A stretch of DNA of 64,000 bases. Source: Nocardia niigatensis NBRC 100131 (GTDB lineage Bacteria > Actinomycetota > Actinomycetes > Mycobacteriales > Mycobacteriaceae). Shown here one piece after another: positions 17,843 to 25,250 of the stretch (the stretch's first letter is position 1; the number at the start of each line of letters is the position of its first letter). The notes beneath the pieces are model-generated. The model searched no databases and was not told the origin of the DNA. It saw nothing but the letters and a program-made list of their open reading frames with translations. The position numbers and the translations under genes were made by a program. Location: assembly GCF_000308655.1 (NCBI RefSeq), contig NZ_BAGC01000035.1:62001-126000 (forward strand), in the 5' to 3' direction.

Positions 17843-18759
17843 GCCGCGTCTCCCAATAATTTGAGCCATTCGATGACCAGGGCCAGGACGACTCCAGCCC
17901 GGTAGTTCAGCGCTAACTTGTCGTATCGGGTGGCCACGGCTCGCCATTGTTTGGCTTTGTTGAAGGCCCGCTCAATCACGTTGCGGCGCTTGTATGCCCG
18001 CGAATCGAAGGCGGGAGCCCTGCCACCGGAACGGCCGCGTCGTTTGCGATTGGCAACCTGATCGGCTCGTTCAGGGATCACGGCCCGGATTCGCCGGCGG
18101 CGCAGCAGATCCCGGTTCGCTGCCGATGAGTACGCCTTGTCGCCGAGCAGTGCCCGCGGCGTGGTGCGCGGTGCGCCGCCGTTGAGGCGGGGCACCACCA
18201 GCCCCGCGAGTAGGTCCGGCAGCATCGGGCTGTCACCGGCCTGCCCGGGGGTGACCAGCACCGCCAAACCGCGACCGGCGCCGTCGGCGAGCAGGTGAAT
18301 CTTGGTGGTCAGCCCACCGCGTGATCGGCCGATCGCGTGATCTGCCGGTTCATCGTGAAGACTCGTGTAATTCGACGGTGGTCGCGTATGACGGGCGAGG
18401 TTGGCGCCGTGCTGATGCACCCGCACGATCGTCGAGTCGATCGAGACGACCCAATCCAGACCGCCCGTGCTGTCGGCCAACATGACCAACGCGGTCAGCA
18501 CGCGGTCCCACGTGCCGTCGGCGCCGTAGCGGCGATGGCGTTTCCACACCGTCTGCCATGCACCGAACTGCTCGGGCAGATCCCGCCATGGCAGACCGGC
18601 GCGCAGCCGATACAGCATGCCTTCCACCACCAGACGGTTGTTGGTGAAGTTACGGCCTACGTGGCCTTCGGATTTCGGCAGCAGTAGCTCCAGCAGTTCC
18701 CATTGTTCGTCGGTCAGAACACGATGCCGGTCATCGAGTGCAGTTGCTGAGACGGCCAT
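17839..18759 (-). CDS. IS5-family transposase (single frame, DDE)
   Basis: The protein has 306 residues from ATG 18759. An N-terminal DUF4096-like domain (VLTDEQWELLELLLP, GMLYRLRAGLPWRDLPEQFG) precedes the DDE catalytic domain: first Asp in WVVSIDSTIVRVHQHG, second in LLGDKAYSS, Glu in RNVIERAFNKAKQWR. All three residues are intact and the frame is unbroken, so it could be active. The stop codon TAG (17841-17839) is completed by the flanking TA and the next host base; the element itself supplies no stop. An ATG at 18780 is an alternative start inside the hairpin. Confidence 0.92.
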   Translation of the reverse strand: MAVSATALDDRHRVLTDEQWELLELLLPKSEGHVGRNFTNNRLVVEGMLYRLRAGLPWRDLPEQFGAWQTVWKRHRRYGADGTWDRVLTALVMLADSTGGLDWVVSIDSTIVRVHQHGANLARHTRPPSNYTSLHDEPADHAIGRSRGGLTTKIHLLADGAGRGLAVLVTPGQAGDSPMLPDLLAGLVVPRLNGGAPRTTPRALLGDKAYSSAANRDLLRRRRIRAVIPERADQVANRKRRGRSGGRAPAFDSRAYKRRNVIERAFNKAKQWRAVATRYDKLALNYRAGVVLALVIEWLKLLGDAA

Positions 18760-18764
18760 GATGA

Positions 18765-18796
18765 ACGACCGGCCCCCCAAACATGGGGCCGGTCGT
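18765..18796. terminator. Perfect hairpin between passenger genes and transposase
   Basis: ACGACCGGCCCC and GGGGCCGGTCGT form a perfect 12-bp stem with an 8-base loop. It follows the SnoaL-like gene stop on the minus strand and precedes the transposase start, so it probably insulates the transposase from passenger transcription. Confidence 0.65.
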
Positions 18797-18814
18797 ACCT
18801 CATCGGGAAAGGGT

Positions 18815-19249
18815 TTACAGGGCGCGGCCGAGGGCTTCGGTCAGCGCGACCGCATTGATCTCGAGGCGGTCGAAGCGCCAGCCGTCCTCGGTCCGGCGCG
18901 CCCGGTAGCGGTGAATCCCGGCGGCGACGGCCTCGGTCTTGTCGTCGATGACGAACACGGCGATGTCGTGAGCGCGGACCGTGGCAGTGCCACCGTCGAG
19001 GTTGATGACCAGGTTGCACTTGTTGTGCAGGGTCCGTGCGTAGGTGCCGTGGCCCGCGCGCACGAGTCCGATGAGCGCCTCGATGCCGCTGACCTGCCCG
19101 CGTGGGGAGGTGACGACGACATCCTCGGTGAAAAGCCGGTCGGTCTCGTCGAAGCGGCCCTCGTCGATCCACAGGCTGTGGCGGGCGACCAAGTCGGTGA
19201 GTTCGGCGCGGTCGGCGAGGTCGCGGATCAGGGTGTCGGTGCTGGTCAT
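18815..19249 (-). CDS. SnoaL/NTF2-like domain protein (IS passenger)
   Basis: The protein has 144 residues with the SnoaL-like (nuclear transport factor 2 fold) pattern: an N-terminal helix LADRAELTDLVARHSLWIDEGRFDETDRLF, split by a turn, then beta strands ending in HRYRARRTEDGWRFDRLEI. Members include small cyclases, isomerases and binding proteins, so the activity is open. It lies inside the IS ends, divergent from the MarR gene, with a strong palindromic operator between them. This suggests a regulator/target detoxification pair carried as cargo. Confidence 0.8.
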   Translation of the reverse strand: MTSTDTLIRDLADRAELTDLVARHSLWIDEGRFDETDRLFTEDVVVTSPRGQVSGIEALIGLVRAGHGTYARTLHNKCNLVINLDGGTATVRAHDIAVFVIDDKTEAVAAGIHRYRARRTEDGWRFDRLEINAVALTEALGRAL

Positions 19250-19289
19250 AACGGCCTACCCTATTCGTTCGAAGTTCTAACGTTTATGT

Positions 19290-19314
19290 CACTAACGAAT
19301 CTAGATCGTTAGTG
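19290..19314. promoter_or_regulatory. MarR-type operator in the IS passenger region
   Basis: CACTAACGA (19290-19298) and TCGTTAGTG (19306-19314) form a perfect 9-bp inverted repeat around ATCTAGA. It lies between the divergent SnoaL-like gene and marR-like gene, 31 bases before the latter. CTAACG half-sites recur nearby on both sides. Confidence 0.7.
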
Positions 19315-19344
19315 GCTCTAACGCAAGAGGGGTAGGCTGACTCC

Positions 19345-19830
19345 GTGCAGACCAGTGATGAACTGCGATTCGACGACGGTGAGCAGACCCCTATCCGGCT
19401 CAAGGGCCAGCTTTCACGCCTCGTCGGAATGACGGCCGCACAGACGCACCGCGTCGCGGGCGATGCCCTGCGCACGGTCGGCGCCCACAAAGACCACTTC
19501 GTGGCACTGGCCGCCCTCACCGAATTCGGCCCCGCGAGCCAGGCAGCCCTGTCCGATCGCACCCGCATCTACAAGAGCGACCTCGTCTCGGTCCTCAACC
19601 ACCTCGAAGGGCATGGCTGGGTCCACCGCGCCCCCGACCCGGCCGATAAACGACGCAACGTCATCACCATCACCGACGCCGGCGAACACCGGCTCGCTGA
19701 ACTCGACCGCGTCCTCGACGGGGTCAACGAACACATCATGGCCCCGCTCAGCCACGACGAACGCGCGCAACTGTTCGACCTGCTCGGCCGCATCAACAAC
19801 CACCTCGCGAACCCGACCGACCACGCCTGA
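19345..19830 (+). CDS. MarR-family transcriptional regulator (IS passenger)
   Basis: The protein has 161 residues. The winged helix region reads FGPASQAALSDRTRIYKSDLVSVLNHLE followed by the wing DPADKRRNVITITDAG, matching MarR. It starts with GTG at 19345. It is divergent from the SnoaL-like gene and probably represses both through the intervening palindrome. It lies inside the IS5-like element, 64 bases from the right inverted repeat. Confidence 0.88.
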   Translation: MQTSDELRFDDGEQTPIRLKGQLSRLVGMTAAQTHRVAGDALRTVGAHKDHFVALAALTEFGPASQAALSDRTRIYKSDLVSVLNHLEGHGWVHRAPDPADKRRNVITITDAGEHRLAELDRVLDGVNEHIMAPLSHDERAQLFDLLGRINNHLANPTDHA

Positions 19831-19916
19831 TCGCCGAGCTCGCCTCGACCCAGCCGGAAGTCGTCACGCACTCCACCGTCGAATGGCGAAAACCATTGGG
19901 AGACACGGCCTAACGC

Positions 19917-20141
19917 TCACGCTTCGAACGGCGTCACATTCCCGGAGGCGTCGCGGCCACCGCTCTCGTTCTCGATGGCGGTGGCCAGCTCCTGCACGCT
20001 GGACCAGCTGCGTGGTTCCTCGTCCTCCAGATTGCCGATGGTGTACCACGTGGCGGTGCCGCGATAGCGCACCAGCCCGTGGCCCGAATAATCCAGCGTC
20101 ACATCGAGATCCCCGGAGACCGTTCCCTCTTCCCGGGTCAT
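19917..20141 (-). CDS. Small hypothetical protein
   Basis: The protein has 74 residues (MTREEGTVSGDLDVTLDYSG at the N-terminus), acidic and predicted soluble. GAGG lies about 9 bases before the ATG. Its stop lies 7 bases beyond the right edge of the IS. Before insertion it would have been convergent with the SRPBCC gene, with stops only a few bases apart. The HNH nuclease gene ends 36 bases upstream on the same strand, suggesting one transcript. Family not recognised. Confidence 0.6.
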   Translation of the reverse strand: MTREEGTVSGDLDVTLDYSGHGLVRYRGTATWYTIGNLEDEEPRSWSSVQELATAIENESGGRDASGNVTPFEA

Positions 20142-20176
20142 GACGGCTGCCTCACTGCGGATTTCGACGATGGCTA

Positions 20177-20983
20177 TTATGTGAACTCTCCCTTGCTGAC
20201 GCAGTCCTGCACCGCGGCCTGCAGTGCGGTCTGCTCCTTGGCATCGACGTTCAATCCGTACTTTACTTTCACCTGGATGTAGTGCCCGATATAGCCGCAC
20301 CGGAAATTCCCGGGCGGCAGATAACTGGACGCATCCTGATCGCCCTTCGAGCGGTTGGCGGTGGGATCGGAAATCACCAGGTTCACCGCGTCATTGGCGA
20401 TATGGCGCCGGGTGTCGTCGTCGAACTTCGCAGCGCCTGAACGCCATGCCTCGGCCAGCGCCACGATGTGGTCGATATCCAGGGCCGATGAATCGGTAGT
20501 CCACTTGTAGGGCTTGAGGGCATTGGTCTTCTTGTCCATGACCCCGTACTGATCGCGCCAGCCGCCATTGGTGCCGACGCTCAATTTGCAGCTGCTCGGA
20601 TCCAGCGTCACCGGCCCGGTCGCGTCGCGCAGCAGTACCACGTCGCGGGTGGCGCAGCGACTGTATTGCGCGAAGGCGTCACCGAATCCGTGTTCGGGCT
20701 TTTCGGTGTCCCAGTGCGGGAATCGGTCGCGCGAGTAGCCGGTCATCGGCAGTTCGTCGGCCACCTTCAGTTTTCCCAGCAGACTGGTGATCTCTTTGGC
20801 CGACCCCGCCGGTTGTGCGCCGCGATCGGGTACGGGAGGCCCACTCGCATCCGGTTTGCCGGTACCGCCGTGCTTTTCGATGACGGCGACCACGACGGCC
20901 AGCGCGACCACGAACAGCAGCGACAGCACCGCCTTCAGCAGACGGCGTAGAGCGGGGGAGGAACGGATCTTCGACCATGTCAC
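20177..20983 (-). CDS. Membrane-anchored or secreted HNH nuclease (DUF1524/GmrSD C-terminal-like)
   Basis: The protein has 268 residues. A hydrophobic segment (residues 13-35, LLKAVLSLLFVVALAVVVAVI) anchors or exports it. After a proline-rich linker comes the nuclease domain with SSALDIDHIVALAEAWRSGA (DH of the HNH motif), HIANDAVNLVISDPTANRSKG (N) and a final CGYIGHYIQVKVKYGL. This is the architecture of actinobacterial extracytoplasmic DUF1524 nucleases, which may degrade extracellular DNA. Two cysteines (in YSRCATRD and SSCKLSVG) may pair. It is intact, with no obvious immunity partner. Confidence 0.85.
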   Translation of the reverse strand: MTWSKIRSSPALRRLLKAVLSLLFVVALAVVVAVIEKHGGTGKPDASGPPVPDRGAQPAGSAKEITSLLGKLKVADELPMTGYSRDRFPHWDTEKPEHGFGDAFAQYSRCATRDVVLLRDATGPVTLDPSSCKLSVGTNGGWRDQYGVMDKKTNALKPYKWTTDSSALDIDHIVALAEAWRSGAAKFDDDTRRHIANDAVNLVISDPTANRSKGDQDASSYLPPGNFRCGYIGHYIQVKVKYGLNVDAKEQTALQAAVQDCVSKGEFT

Positions 20984-21434
20984 CGTGCATCACCGCTCGC
21001 GGCGGCCGGGGACAGGGGCTTCGACTGGCGTGACGGCTTCGTGTGCAACATATCCCGCAAACCTTGACAATCAGTGCCCCGAAACGGCAAGCCGCACGTG
21101 GGTTTCGGAGACCGGTGTCACACCGCGACCCGAAAATCGCCTCCGGAACCGGACCTGCGGCACACTCGCCGCAATTCCATACTGAGTCCCGCTGAGATCG
21201 AAAACAATAGTGGTTCACGGCTTCCCGCCGAGGTACCAGCGCGTCGGCCGCGTCGCGCTGGATCTGATGCCATCAGGCTATGGCGAACGCCGCGCCCTCC
21301 ACGACCGGCCCGGTGGCCACCGGCACCGCCACCACGGCCCGGCGCGACCCAGCAACCGTTGAGCGAGACACTGTTCGAGCAATCCGAAACCGGCACTCAG
21401 CAGCATCCACCGGTAACGCAGGCCGGACACAGGA
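20984..21434. other. Intergenic region without a supported gene
   Basis: About 450 bases between the HNH nuclease start and the terminator of the nitronate monooxygenase gene. Several short frames exist, but none shows a ribosome site plus protein-like composition. The segment 21000-21230 is locally lower in GC, as expected of a promoter for the nuclease gene. Confidence 0.5.
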
Positions 21435-21467
21435 CGGCGCGCCGGGTAGCCCCTACCCGGCGCGCCG
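21435..21467 (-). terminator. Strong terminator after the nitronate monooxygenase-like gene
   Basis: CGGCGCGCCGGGTA and TACCCGGCGCGCCG form a perfect 14-bp stem with a 5-base loop, 40 bases downstream of the minus-strand stop codon at 21508. Confidence 0.7.
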
Positions 21468-21473
21468 AATCAT

Positions 21474-21514
21474 CCTGAGAATCAGGCGATATCGATGTCC
21501 CTGAGAATCAGGCG
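21474..21514. repeat. Tandem 15-bp repeat, each copy a small dyad
   Basis: CCTGAGAATCAGGCG occurs at 21474-21488 and again at 21500-21514. Each copy contains the inverted repeat CCTGA-GAA-TCAGG. The second copy includes the stop codon of the adjacent gene, so the first may be a duplication of that gene's 3' end. Confidence 0.6.
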
Positions 21515-22629
21515 TTGTTGAGCTTGTTCAGCCGCTCGCAGGACTCCAGGTACTCGGTGATCAGCCGCTGCACCACGTCGGCGGAGCGCTCCATCTTGTT
21601 CATCATGCCGACGACCTGGCCGACCGGATTGAAGTTCACGTCCTTGGCCTGCTCCGGGTAGCGGTGGCCGCGCTTGACGCCGTCGAGGGCGACCATCATC
21701 TGCAGCGGCATGCCCAGCGGCTTCGGGTTCTCGGGCGCTTCCCACGCCTCGGTCCAGTCGTTCTTGAGCATGCGGCACGGCTTGCCGGTCCACGAGCGCG
21801 AGCGCACGGTGTCGGAGCTGGTGGCATCGATGTAGGTCTGCATCTGCGCGGGCGGCACATTGGCCTCCTCGACGGTCAGCCACAGCGAACCGGTCCACGC
21901 ACCGGCCGCGCCCATGGCCAGGGCGGCCGCGACCTGACGGCCATTGCCGATACCGCCGGCCGCGAGCGCCGGCATGTCGCCGATCGCGTCGATGACCTGC
22001 GGCCACAGCACCATCGAGGCGATCTCACCGCAGTGGCCGCCGCCCTCGGTGCCCTGCATGACCACGAAGTCCAGCCCGGCGTTCTTGTGGTTGAGCGCGT
22101 GCTTGACCGAACCGCACAGCGCGCCGATGAGGCGGCCGGAGTCCTGGATCTGCTTGATGACGTCGTCGGGCGGGGTGCCCAGCGCATTCGCGACCAGCTT
22201 GGCCTTGGGGTGCTTGAGGATCACCTCGATCTGCGGGGCGACCGTGGTGGCGGTCCAGCCCAGCAGCTGGTTGTGGTGCTCCTCCGGCGGCAGGTGCGGC
22301 ACGCCGTGATCGTTGAGGATCTTCTCGGCGAAATCGCGGTGCCCCTGCGGAACCAGCTTGGCCAGTTGGGCTTCCAGCTCCTCGGGGCTCAGGCCCTCGA
22401 CGCCCTTGCCCTCGTACTTGGACGGGATGACCAGGTCCACGCCGTAGACGCCCTGCACGTGCTCGTCGAGCCACTGCAGCTCGACCTCGAGCTGTTCGGC
22501 GGTGAACCCGACCGCACCGAGCACACCCAGACCGCCCGCATTGCTGACCGCGGCGGCCACGTCCCGGCAGTGGGTGAAGGCGAAGATGGGCACGTCGATG
22601 CCGAGGCGATCACAGATCTCGGTACGCAT
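21508..22629 (-). CDS. Nitronate monooxygenase-like flavin oxidoreductase, KstR-box controlled
   Basis: The protein has 373 residues with a TIM-barrel FMN fold of the nitronate monooxygenase/2-nitropropane dioxygenase family. Visible landmarks are SNAGGLGVLGAVGFT (about 29-43), VVMQGTEGGGHCGEIAS (flavin phosphate region) and PALAAGGIGNGRQVAAALAMGA. Two KstR-type palindromes lie upstream, so it is probably induced during sterol or cholesterol breakdown. From memory, a mycobacterial paralogue (Rv1894c) is also in the KstR regulon. Some members of this family act on sterol-ring CoA intermediates, so a catabolic desaturase or isomerase role is possible. The substrate is not shown by the sequence. 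Confidence 0.85.
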   Translation of the reverse strand: MRTEICDRLGIDVPIFAFTHCRDVAAAVSNAGGLGVLGAVGFTAEQLEVELQWLDEHVQGVYGVDLVIPSKYEGKGVEGLSPEELEAQLAKLVPQGHRDFAEKILNDHGVPHLPPEEHHNQLLGWTATTVAPQIEVILKHPKAKLVANALGTPPDDVIKQIQDSGRLIGALCGSVKHALNHKNAGLDFVVMQGTEGGGHCGEIASMVLWPQVIDAIGDMPALAAGGIGNGRQVAAALAMGAAGAWTGSLWLTVEEANVPPAQMQTYIDATSSDTVRSRSWTGKPCRMLKNDWTEAWEAPENPKPLGMPLQMMVALDGVKRGHRYPEQAKDVNFNPVGQVVGMMNKMERSADVVQRLITEYLESCERLNKLNNA

Positions 22630-22684
22630 GGTGTGGTGGGCTCCTCTGAACTTTCCGGCATTGGAAATGTTGTGCCCACCACAC

Positions 22685-22698
22685 TAGAACATGTTCTA
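22685..22698. promoter_or_regulatory. KstR box, perfect
   Basis: TAGAACATGTTCTA is a perfect 14-bp palindrome fitting the KstR consensus TnnAACnnGTTnnA at every fixed position. It lies 56 bases upstream of the nitronate monooxygenase-like start. Confidence 0.8.
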
Positions 22699-22740
22699 CA
22701 TTAGGACCAGTCTCCCGATGCCTACCCGTAGGTCGATGTC

Positions 22741-22757
22741 AACAACATGTTCTAGTT
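22741..22757. promoter_or_regulatory. Second KstR-like box
   Basis: AACAACATGTTCTAGTT matches the KstR consensus core AACnnGTTnnA and misses only the outer T. It lies 43 bases from the first box and 12 bases from the end of the NUDIX gene. Confidence 0.55.
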
Positions 22758-22768
22758 GCCGGAACCGG

Positions 22769-23179
22769 TCAGGCGTACGCGAGCAGGCCGTCGGCGTGCA
22801 GATCATCGAAAAGGAGCTGGTCGACGGGCGGTACATGCGGTCGGTCCGCGTAGCTGAACCAGGCGATCTCGTCGATCTCGCTGCTGGCCGCGACGGCGCC
22901 GGAGTATTCGGCCGTGTAGCAGGCCATGCGCACGACTGCGTCGAGCATCAGGGCCTCGTACGTGCCGACATGGGCGACGGTATCGGGCGCGAGCTCGACG
23001 GTCAGCTCCTCACGGATCTCACGGACGAGCGTTTGTATATCGGTCTCCGCGCCCTCGCGTTTGCCACCGGGGATATAGAAGACGTCTTTGCCGCGCGGTC
23101 GCGCGCACAGGATGCGCCCGTCTTCGATCCGAACCCACGCCACCGTGTCGATCAGCCGCTGCTCCCGCTCCGTTCGCAT
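22769..23179 (-). CDS. NUDIX hydrolase
   Basis: The protein has 136 residues. The NUDIX box begins GGKREGAETDIQTLVREI and ends REELTVEL (about residues 38-60), matching the consensus except for a Leu-Thr step in place of the usual glycine. The C-terminus resembles MutT-like proteins acting on small phosphorylated compounds. It is encoded upstream of the KstR boxes on the same strand as the oxidoreductase, and 19 bases after the ArsR gene. Confidence 0.85.
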   Translation of the reverse strand: MRTEREQRLIDTVAWVRIEDGRILCARPRGKDVFYIPGGKREGAETDIQTLVREIREELTVELAPDTVAHVGTYEALMLDAVVRMACYTAEYSGAVAASSEIDEIAWFSYADRPHVPPVDQLLFDDLHADGLLAYA

Positions 23180-23198
23180 TGGCGCAGCCTAGCGGGCA

Positions 23199-23576
23199 TC
23201 AGTCCGCGGGCCGCCATTCGGCGACGAGGTCGAGCAGGCCGGGGAAGCGGGCTTCGAGGTCGTCGATGCGGATTTGGCTGCGGCGTTCGAGGCCGTACTG
23301 CCGCTGGCGGGTGACACCGGCCTCGCGCAGCGCTTTGAAGTGGTGCGTCAGTGACGATTTCGGGCGGTCGATGCCGAACCAGCCGCAGGAGTGGTCGAAC
23401 GCCTCGGAGTCGAGCAGCAGCTTCTGGACGATGTACAGCCGCAGCGGGTCGCTGAGTGCGCCCAGGACGGTTTCCAGGCGCAGCTCGTCGATCGCGGGCT
23501 CCGGCAGGGGCTCCGGAACAACAGCCGGCTCCGCGGGGAGCGTGTACTTCGACCCGGGGCGCTGCCTGGTCGGCAT
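23199..23576 (-). CDS. ArsR-family transcriptional regulator
   Basis: The protein has 125 residues. After a proline-rich leader comes a winged helix: LETVLGALSDPLRLYIVQKLL, then the recognition region RPKSSLTHHFKALREAGVTRQR and a wing. No metal-binding cysteine pair typical of SmtB/ArsR sensors is evident, apart from a lone SCGW. The start at 23576 is preceded by GAGGAG. It is divergent from an MFS exporter with two palindromes between them, implying local repression. Confidence 0.85.
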   Translation of the reverse strand: MPTRQRPGSKYTLPAEPAVVPEPLPEPAIDELRLETVLGALSDPLRLYIVQKLLLDSEAFDHSCGWFGIDRPKSSLTHHFKALREAGVTRQRQYGLERRSQIRIDDLEARFPGLLDLVAEWRPAD

Positions 23577-23598
23577 CGGTGAACTCCTCACGGTCGGC

Positions 23599-23669
23599 AC
23601 TAGTACGAATTTGATCGTACAGCATGTTATGTTCGACTTCATTCGTACTAGTTCGAGTCTATTCGAACT
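23599..23669. promoter_or_regulatory. Paired operators in the ArsR/MFS divergent promoter
   Basis: ACTAGTACGAAT (23599-23610) is the exact reverse complement of ATTCGTACTAGT (23641-23652). A second repeat, AGTTCGA (23650-23656) with TCGAACT (23663-23669), overlaps its right arm. The region is A+T-rich and lies between the two divergent starts. Related half-sites (GTACGA, TTCGAA) occur throughout. Confidence 0.65.
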
Positions 23670-23688
23670 ATGAGTGGAGGTAGTGGAA

Positions 23689-24930
23689 GTGGTTGCGACA
23701 CAATCCCGTCCCGCGGATACCGCGAAGCCGGCCGATCTCGGCGCCGAATCTCGCATCGCCCCGAGATGGTGGATCTGGCTCGCGGCATGGCCGGTGACCG
23801 CCGTCTTCGTGCTCTCGAACGCGGCGACGCCGCTGTATGTGCTGTGGCAACGCGACTTCGGCTTCTCCAAGGGCACGATGACCGTGGTCTTCGCGTTCTA
23901 CATCGTCGGTTTGCTGGGATCACTGCTGGTCTCCGGCGTCGCCTCGGACCGGCTCGGCCGCAAGGCCGTGCTGATCCCGGCGCTGATCCTCGCGGCGGCC
24001 GCATGTCTGATCTTCGCCACCGCGCCGAATGTGATCGCGCTGATGATCGCTCGCCTCCTGACCGGTATCGCGGTGGGGGCAGCGGTGTCCGCGGGCATGG
24101 CCGCCGTGACCGATGTCGCCGGACCTGAGCGCAAACGCCTGGGCGCGCTCTTCGCCTCGACGGCGATGGTCCTGGGCGCGGGCGTCGGCCCGCAGCTGTC
24201 CGGCGTCCTGTCCGAGACCGTCCCGGCCCCGACCGTCACCGTGTTCCTGGTCGAGATCGCGCTGCTGGCGACCGCTTTCGCGACGGTGCTGCGGATGCCC
24301 CTCGGCCGTCCGGCGCACCGGGGTGCAGGTTCGTGGATCCGGGTGCCACGAGTGCCCCACGCGAACCGCCGCCAGCTCTTCCTCGGCATCGCGGTATTCG
24401 CACCCGGAATCACGGCCACCTCCTTCGTGCTGTCTCTCGGTCCGGCCCTGCTGTCCGGCCTGCTCGGCACGACGAGCCGAATCGTCGCCGGCGCCATGGC
24501 CTTCGCGATGTTCTTGACCGCCACCGCCGTCCAGTTCGCTGCGCGGTCCCTGCCGCGCCCGGCGACGATGGCGATCTCTGCCGCCGCGACCGCCCTCGCG
24601 ATGCTCACCCTCGTGATCGCCGTCCACACCCAGTCGCCGACCTCCCTGATCGCCTCGGCGCTGCTCGCCGGGGCGGGGCAGGGCTTGGGTCAGCTGGGTG
24701 GGCTTTCCCTGCTCAACCACTCCGTCCCGGCCGCTCGATTGGCAGAGGCCAACGCGGCGTTCAATATCGGCGGCTACATCCCGGCCGGTCTGCTGCCCGT
24801 CAGCGCCGGGTACCTGAGCGACATCGTCGGCCTCTCGACCGGCGCGACGACCTTCGCGCTGACCCTGCTGGCGTTGTCCGTGCCAGCCGCCGCCATCCTG
24901 CGCAATCGCCCTGCCCTCACCCCCGCCTGA
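23689..24930 (+). CDS. MFS transporter
   Basis: The protein has 413 residues with 12 predicted membrane segments. Motif A-like GVASDRLGRKAVLIP follows helix 2, and VLGAGVGPQLSGVL matches motif C of drug exporters in helix 5. A tight run of GTG codons makes the start uncertain; 23689 is best spaced from GGAGG at 23675, and 23683 or 23674 are possible. It is divergent from an ArsR regulator. Substrate unknown. Confidence 0.88.
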   Translation: MVATQSRPADTAKPADLGAESRIAPRWWIWLAAWPVTAVFVLSNAATPLYVLWQRDFGFSKGTMTVVFAFYIVGLLGSLLVSGVASDRLGRKAVLIPALILAAAACLIFATAPNVIALMIARLLTGIAVGAAVSAGMAAVTDVAGPERKRLGALFASTAMVLGAGVGPQLSGVLSETVPAPTVTVFLVEIALLATAFATVLRMPLGRPAHRGAGSWIRVPRVPHANRRQLFLGIAVFAPGITATSFVLSLGPALLSGLLGTTSRIVAGAMAFAMFLTATAVQFAARSLPRPATMAISAAATALAMLTLVIAVHTQSPTSLIASALLAGAGQGLGQLGGLSLLNHSVPAARLAEANAAFNIGGYIPAGLLPVSAGYLSDIVGLSTGATTFALTLLALSVPAAAILRNRPALTPA

Positions 24931-24941
24931 CCCGCCGGCAT

Positions 24942-24980
24942 GCCTTGGCGCAGCCCAATTTCCGGTGTGTGCGCCAAGGC
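24942..24980 (+). terminator. Terminator after the MFS gene
   Basis: GCCTTGGCGCA and TGCGCCAAGGC form a perfect 11-bp stem with a 17-base loop, 12 bases after the stop codon. Confidence 0.6.
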
Positions 24981-24995
24981 GTGTTCGCCATTCAA

Positions 24996-25030
24996 GGGGT
25001 CACGGTAGAAGCAGCGCAGAAAACCACGAA
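24996..25030 (+). repeat. Left imperfect inverted repeat flanking the P-type ATPase
   Basis: It begins GGGGTCACGGTAGAAG and continues through a GAAAAC core to 25030. It matches the reverse complement of 27924-27957 at roughly 25 of 34 aligned positions (GGGTC, CGGTAG, AAAA and ACGAA blocks). A GGGG start, GAAAA core and ~38-base length recall Tn3-family ends. The rest of 24981-25250 holds no gene. Confidence 0.5.
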
Positions 25031-25250
25031 ATCTGGCATATAGGCTGTTCAGAACCCCTGCGACTGACTTGAATGTTGCCCGGATACCGTTATCCGAGCC
25101 GGCGAACCAGGCCCAATGGCCCTGATTTCGGTGACCTTGGCGCGCAGCCGAGGACTTGGCGCGCAAGGAAACCTGGAGACCGTCTGGAACCCGGCCAGAG
25201 ACGTCGTACCCAACTACACCAACGGCAGAGGAAGGGACACTGTCGGCGGC

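Larger units (their letters stand above)
17842..19910. mobile_element. IS5-like insertion element carrying two passenger genes
   Basis: GGCCGCGTCTCCCAAT (17842-17857) and ATTGGGAGACACGGCC (19895-19910) are terminal inverted repeats matching at 15 of 16 positions. Both ends are flanked by TA (17840-17841 and 19911-19912), the expected 2-bp duplication. Between them lie an IS5-family transposase (minus), a perfect hairpin, a SnoaL-like gene (minus) and a MarR gene (plus). At 2,069 bp it is about twice a normal single-ORF IS5 element. No copy of the end sequence occurs between the transposase and the passengers, so they seem to be inside the element. Confidence 0.8.

Noticed and set aside
21280..21504. 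74-codon plus-strand frame (MANAAPSTTGPVATG...)
   Set aside because: It runs through the terminator hairpin of the opposite gene, has no ribosome site and a low-complexity Thr/Arg composition.
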